NCBI RefSeq assembly: GCF_008364625.2
Contig: NZ_CP126604.1
Span: 2,790,001 to 2,854,000, forward strand
DNA: 64,000 bases
Direction of reading: 5' to 3'
DNA from: Enterobacter dykesii
GTDB taxonomy: Bacteria; Pseudomonadota; Gammaproteobacteria; Enterobacterales; Enterobacteriaceae
Shown here: in pieces, positions 60,131 through 64,000 of the stretch
Position numbering within the stretch: the stretch's first letter is position 1
Layout of the letters: each line of letters starts with the position of its first letter
The notes under the pieces: model-generated
Told to the model about the DNA's origin: nothing
Databases searched by the model: none
What the model saw: the letters and a program-made list of their open reading frames with translations, nothing else
Position numbers and translations under genes: made by a program

Positions 60131-61073
60131 CGCGGTAGTCGTTATCCAGCAGCGTAAAACGGAAGTGGTGTGCTGAAGAGAACACCACTTCTTTTGTTTT
60201 GGTCACAAAAATCGCTTCAATATCGGGGCGAGAGCGCAGCACAGCACAGCCCTTCTCTACCCCCATGCCGTACATCAGCGTGGTCCAGATATCGCCGTCG
60301 ATGGAGTCCTTCGAAACAATCGTTACGCTGTCCAGCTCGTTGTCCAGCGGATACCCTGTGCGCGGATCGAGAATATGGTGATAGCGCTTGCCGTTTTGCT
60401 CAAAGTAGCGCTCGTAGGTTCCCGACGTCACGACGGAGAGGTTCTCTACGGTCATCGTGCCGATCAGCGCATCACCGGCGAACGGTTTTTTCAGCCCCAC
60501 GCTCCAGCCCCCTTCCGGTGAGCCTAACGTCTGAATGTTTCCACCGAGGTTGATAAGCCCCAGCTCGGCGCCCTCTTTATGCAGGTAATCACGCACCCTG
60601 TCGGCGATATAGCCTTTGGCGATAGCCCCAAGATCGATCTCCATCCCCGCTTTGGTCAGAAACACGCTGCTGCTGGCCTCCTCAAGGAGGACATCTTCAG
60701 GACGGGTAATCGCCAGCAGCGACACGATTTCATCTGCAGGCGGAACGCTGTCGCCCTGAAAACCAATTTTCCAGCGCTTCACCAGCGGACCTATCGCCAG
60801 GTTAAAGGCGCTGTCCCTGAACAGGCTTGCCGCTTTGGCACAGCGGATCAGCTCAAACACCGGCCGGCTGACGGTGACCGGATGCTGGCCCGCAGCATGG
60901 TTAATGTCCATCACCTGCGAGTGCGCGCGGTTAACCGTAAGCAGATTTTCGTACTGTTTGATCAGGCGAAACACGCGGGACGCGAGGGCTTCGTCGTGGG
61001 AGAAGAGTTTCAGGAGAATGGGCGAGCCCATCAGGACGGCGGAGTAGCTGTAAACGCGATGGCTATCAGGCAT
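60111..61073 (-). CDS. ApbE-like FAD:protein FMN transferase
   Basis: The 320-residue flavin transferase of the ApbE family attaches FMN to Thr/Ser in D-x-x-(S/T)-G-A-(T/S) by a phosphoester bond. The motifs DLGAIAKGYIADRV (about 170-183), NLGGN and HHILDPRTGYPLDN are complete. There is no signal peptide or lipobox, unlike the exported ApbE that serves Nqr/Rnf, so it acts in the cytoplasm. The adjacent large reductase has a fitting target site. It lies 94 bases after that gene, on the same strand. Confidence 0.92.
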   Translation of the reverse strand: MPDSHRVYSYSAVLMGSPILLKLFSHDEALASRVFRLIKQYENLLTVNRAHSQVMDINHAAGQHPVTVSRPVFELIRCAKAASLFRDSAFNLAIGPLVKRWKIGFQGDSVPPADEIVSLLAITRPEDVLLEEASSSVFLTKAGMEIDLGAIAKGYIADRVRDYLHKEGAELGLINLGGNIQTLGSPEGGWSVGLKKPFAGDALIGTMTVENLSVVTSGTYERYFEQNGKRYHHILDPRTGYPLDNELDSVTIVSKDSIDGDIWTTLMYGMGVEKGCAVLRSRPDIEAIFVTKTKEVVFSSAHHFRFTLLDNDYRVTDSIA

Positions 61074-61090
61074 GGCTGGAGTCCTCAGAT

Positions 61091-61156
61091 GTAGCCCCGG
61101 CAGGCACCGTGCCGCCGGGGAAAATGCCGGATAGCGCTGGGCGTATCCGGCCTACA
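61091..61156. repeat. REP/BIME element between frd-like and apbE-like genes
   Basis: Two palindromic units stand together: CCCCGG...GGCA-CCG-TGCC...CCGGGG (61095-61120) and TGCCGGATAGCGC-TGGGC-GTATCCGGCCTACA (61125-61156; the second cited in pieces). The second is a typical Y-type REP unit. Such elements stabilise the upstream message. Confidence 0.75.
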
Positions 61157-61167
61157 ACACAGGGGTC

Positions 61168-63948
61168 TTACTGCTTTTTCGAACGCATAGCCGCCTGATG
61201 TCCTGCAAGCGTACCAAAAATAATGATATCTGCCACTGCGTTACCGCCGATACGGTTAGCACCGTGGATCCCGCCAACCACTTCACCGGCCGCAAACGCG
61301 CCTGGCAGCACGTTGTGGTTGCTGTCCAGCACGCAGGTTTCGGTGTTGATGGTCACGCCGCCCATGGTGTGGTGCACGCCCGGCGCAATCTGAATGGCGT
61401 AGAAAGGCCCTTCGTTGATTGGCGCGCGCAGCGCGGTGGTACGACCAAAATCGTCATCGTGCTGTTTCTCAACGAAACCGTTGTAGCGTTCCAGGGTCGC
61501 CAGGAAAGCGTGGTGATCCATACCGAGCGCTTCCGCCAGGGCTTTTGGCGAGCTGGCGCTGGTCACGAAACCTTTGGCGATGTACTCATCCGCGGCTTTG
61601 TTTTTGGCACGTACGTGCTCGTCAAAGACGATGTATGCGTATTTCTCCGGCAGCGCGATGATTGACGCCGAGACCTTATCGCGGGTCGACATTTCGTTAT
61701 AGAAGCGCTCCCCTTTCTGATTGACCAGAATCGCCCCGCCGCCGCGAATGGATTCGGAAATCAGGTACGAAGTTTTCTGCTCAACGGTTGGGTGAATTTG
61801 AATTTCGCCCATATCCACGGTACCCGCCCCGATGCGCTCCAGCAGCGCGATGCCGCCGCCGGTTGCCCCTGTGTGGTTGGTGGTGACGAACCCTTCCAGA
61901 TCCGGACGGTATTTCACCACCATCTGGCTGTTGGCGCTGAAGCCGCCGGTGGCGACAATCACGCTTTTGGTTGCCACGGTGACGGTTTCGTTCTCTTCGG
62001 TGGTCAGACGTACGCCGGTCACTTCGCCGTTCTCGAAGATGATGTCGCTGACGGAGGTATCCAGCATCACCTCGATGTTGCGTTTGTTGACGTTACGCAC
62101 CAGGCCGCTGATCAGATAGCCGCCTACTGCTGAACCGTCTTTTGGACGGTGAGTACGGTCGATGCTCATCCCTCCGGTGGTGGTGATGTCGTTCAGCATG
62201 ATGCCGCGCGTGGCCAGCCACTCAATTGCCTGCGGCGCGTTTTCGACGAAGCGACGCAGCAGTTCCGGGTTGTTCTTGTTGCCGCCGCCTTTCAGGCTTT
62301 CCTGATAGAACAGCTCTTTGCTGTCCTGAATGCCCTTCACGCGCTGGAAGCGGGTTTCGGCGGCGTTCATACCGGCAGAGGCTTTAATGGTGTTCCCGCC
62401 GATGGTCGGCATTTTCTCGACAATCAGCACGCTCGCGCCTTCGTCGTGAGCCTGGATCGCCGCCGCCAGACCGGCGCCGCCGCTCCCGACAACGACCACG
62501 TCCACGCTGCGGGTTTCGTTCGGGTCAACGCCCTCTTCCGCGGCCAGCGCTTTGCTGGATTTCAGCATCGCTTTCGAGACCGCTTTCTTCACCGCCTCGC
62601 TCTGGCTGGTTGCGCCGGTGATGGCATCCACGTGCGGGGTGTTGGCATCCAGTATGCGGGTACGGATCTCTTCAAAGCTGGTCACAAACTCAACGTCTTC
62701 GCTCGGGCCGGAGGCCAGTTCGATGTCCGCAATGCGGTCGGTCTCCAGGCTGACGTTAATCACCAGCTCGTTAGCGTCATCCTGCACTTTCTCAGCAAAG
62801 GTACCCGGTTTGAATTTGGATTCGCCCATGCTCATGTCGCGGATCATCGCTTCTACCAGCGAGAAGCGCCACAGCGGTTCAGGAATGTTCAGCGCCTCGC
62901 GCTGGGTGCTGTCCATAAACAGCTCAAGGCTTTCGCCCGCTGCAATGCGATCGGTCCAGTCAGGGTACGCGATGGTCGCACGACCCACGGCAATCAGGTC
63001 GTAACCGTGGTCCAGCGCTTCATTCACATCAGAAGCATTCACCACGCCGCCCACGCCCATGACCGGAACCTGCGCCAGCGTTTCAGAACGCATCGCGCAG
63101 TATTTTTCGATAAGCGGGGTGGGATCCTGGGTGTCGACAATAGAAGGACGCAGGGTCGCGCCGACGGAGAAGTGCAGATAGTCCACGCCGCGCGCCGCCA
63201 GTTTTTCCAGCAGGTACATGGTGTCGTCAAAGCGGATGCCCGGGACTTCCATCTCTTCAGGGGAGAAGCGGTAGCCAATAATAAACGCGTCGTCCGCGTA
63301 CTGGCGCACCATTTTGTGGGTAATGTCCAGCACGGCCAGCGGGAACTTCGCGCGGTTATCGCGGCTGCCGCCCCACTCGTCATCGCGCTGGTTTGAATTC
63401 GGTGAGTAGAACTGCTGAATCAGATAGGTGTTCGCCCCGTGGATTTCCACACCGTCGAAACCGGCCTGGATGGCTCGACGCACCGCCTCACCAAACTTGC
63501 CGATCATGCCTTCCACTTCTTCAGCGGTCAGAGCAACCGGCGTTGCGGCACCTTCACGCGGCGCGGCTACGGCGCTCGGGCCAACCGGGGTACGGCCACC
63601 AATCAGTTTTGGGTCGACCATGCGGCCGCCGTGGTAGATCTGCAGCAGCGCCTTAGAACCTTTGGATTTAATGGCCTCCGCGATTTTCGCCAGCCCGGCA
63701 ATTTTCTCATCATTATCAATACCGATGGCCCCCGGGAAGGCGAGACCGAGATCGTCGACGAAGCAACACTCCACAATGATGGTGCCAATGCTGCCGGAAC
63801 GGGCCCGATAGTACTCCACCAGCTCGCTGGTGACGGTGCCGTCAAAATAGCCGGTACAGGTTGTCATAGGGGCCATTAACAAACGGTTTTTCAGTTCAGT
63901 ACCATTCGGTAATGTGAAGGGGCTAAGAATGCGTTCGTTAGTGCTCAT
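61168..63948 (-). CDS. three-domain NADH-dependent fumarate reductase-like flavoprotein (OYE / FMN_bind / FAD_binding_2)
   Basis: The 926-residue cytoplasmic flavoprotein has, in order, an OYE-like FMN barrel (about 5-345; MAPMTTCTG, QIYHGGRM, EIHGANTYLIQQFYSP) that should take electrons from NADH; an FMN_bind domain (about 380-465) with the ApbE target DAITGAT (441-447, Thr447 as likely acceptor); and a fumarate-reductase FAD domain (about 480-920; GSGGAGLAAA at 488, catalytic Arg in GRTTALRAP, HHTMGGV, GANRIGGNA). This matches the cytosolic NADH:fumarate oxidoreductase type described in Klebsiella. GGAG precedes the ATG. Confidence 0.9.
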   Translation of the reverse strand: MSTNERILSPFTLPNGTELKNRLLMAPMTTCTGYFDGTVTSELVEYYRARSGSIGTIIVECCFVDDLGLAFPGAIGIDNDEKIAGLAKIAEAIKSKGSKALLQIYHGGRMVDPKLIGGRTPVGPSAVAAPREGAATPVALTAEEVEGMIGKFGEAVRRAIQAGFDGVEIHGANTYLIQQFYSPNSNQRDDEWGGSRDNRAKFPLAVLDITHKMVRQYADDAFIIGYRFSPEEMEVPGIRFDDTMYLLEKLAARGVDYLHFSVGATLRPSIVDTQDPTPLIEKYCAMRSETLAQVPVMGVGGVVNASDVNEALDHGYDLIAVGRATIAYPDWTDRIAAGESLELFMDSTQREALNIPEPLWRFSLVEAMIRDMSMGESKFKPGTFAEKVQDDANELVINVSLETDRIADIELASGPSEDVEFVTSFEEIRTRILDANTPHVDAITGATSQSEAVKKAVSKAMLKSSKALAAEEGVDPNETRSVDVVVVGSGGAGLAAAIQAHDEGASVLIVEKMPTIGGNTIKASAGMNAAETRFQRVKGIQDSKELFYQESLKGGGNKNNPELLRRFVENAPQAIEWLATRGIMLNDITTTGGMSIDRTHRPKDGSAVGGYLISGLVRNVNKRNIEVMLDTSVSDIIFENGEVTGVRLTTEENETVTVATKSVIVATGGFSANSQMVVKYRPDLEGFVTTNHTGATGGGIALLERIGAGTVDMGEIQIHPTVEQKTSYLISESIRGGGAILVNQKGERFYNEMSTRDKVSASIIALPEKYAYIVFDEHVRAKNKAADEYIAKGFVTSASSPKALAEALGMDHHAFLATLERYNGFVEKQHDDDFGRTTALRAPINEGPFYAIQIAPGVHHTMGGVTINTETCVLDSNHNVLPGAFAAGEVVGGIHGANRIGGNAVADIIIFGTLAGHQAAMRSKKQ

Positions 63949-64000
63949 AATAGAAACTCCAAACTTTTAAAAATTAAGAATTCGTTATCGGATTGATTTT

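Noticed and set aside
62149..63396. 415-codon open frame opposite the large flavoprotein gene
   Set aside because: Antisense shadow; composition is His/Arg/Gly-rich with no domain pattern, and the sense gene is certain.

Overview
The window is a chromosomal segment from a motile enterobacterium, most likely Enterobacter or a close relative. Gene order follows the E. coli/Salmonella flagellar region III and its flanks almost exactly: ftnA-tyrP-yecA, leuZ-cysT-glyW, pgsA-uvrC-uvrY, yecF-sdiA, tcyN-tcyL-dcyD-tcyJ, fliZ-fliA, fliC-fliD-fliS-fliT, amyA-yedD, fliE-fliR, rcsA-dsrB-yodD-dsrA, yedP-dgcQ-yodC-yedI-yedA-vsr-dcm-yedJ. The assignments rest on remembered protein sequences and motifs read by eye, not on a database search.

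Layout. 1-3 kb: ferritin, tyrosine permease (with TyrR boxes) and YecA. 3.4-8.4 kb: a five-gene Liv-type amino-acid ABC transporter that E. coli K-12 lacks at this site. 8.8-9.8 kb: a small OB-fold membrane protein and three tRNA genes. 10-19.5 kb: phospholipid synthesis, excision repair, the UvrY and SdiA regulators, the cystine/D-cysteine genes, and fliZ-fliA. 19.6-29.1 kb: a six-gene accessory block between fliA and fliC, read as a flagellin-modification island. 29.2-46 kb: a short flagellin, cap and chaperones, a cytoplasmic alpha-amylase, and the complete fliE / fliF-K / fliL-R gene set for the basal body, export gate and switch. 46-57 kb: the RcsA/DsrA region, a diguanylate cyclase, the Dcm/Vsr pair and an OmpC/OmpF-type porin. 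56.8-64 kb: an orphan MurQ-like protein, a DcuS/DcuR-like two-component system, an ApbE-like flavin transferase, and a three-domain OYE/FMN_bind/FAD_binding_2 fumarate-reductase-like flavoprotein.

How the parts work together. FlhDC-type boxes precede fliE/fliF and fliL. Clear sigma-28 promoters precede fliC and fliD, the targets of FliA. The island runs in the same direction as fliC and fliA. It encodes a GT41 (SPINDLY/OGT-like) transferase fused to a methyltransferase, a degenerate glycosyltransferase-like protein, a VioA-like amino-sugar transaminase, an ATP-grasp ligase, a Gfo/Idh/MocA dehydrogenase and an FkbM methyltransferase. Together these could make and attach a methylated, N-acylated or aminoacylated amino sugar to the short flagellin. 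At the right end, ApbE probably flavinylates the DAITGAT site of the large reductase, and the DcuSR-like pair, with its dicarboxylate-binding residues intact, probably controls it.

The items most worth a second look are the flagellin-modification island and its 1116-residue fusion protein, a nested inverted repeat with terminator-like features upstream of uvrY, the loss of the eyelet glutamate in the porin, the DcuSR-ApbE-flavoprotein module, and several leader hairpins. No insertion sequence, integrase, prophage or CRISPR array was seen.
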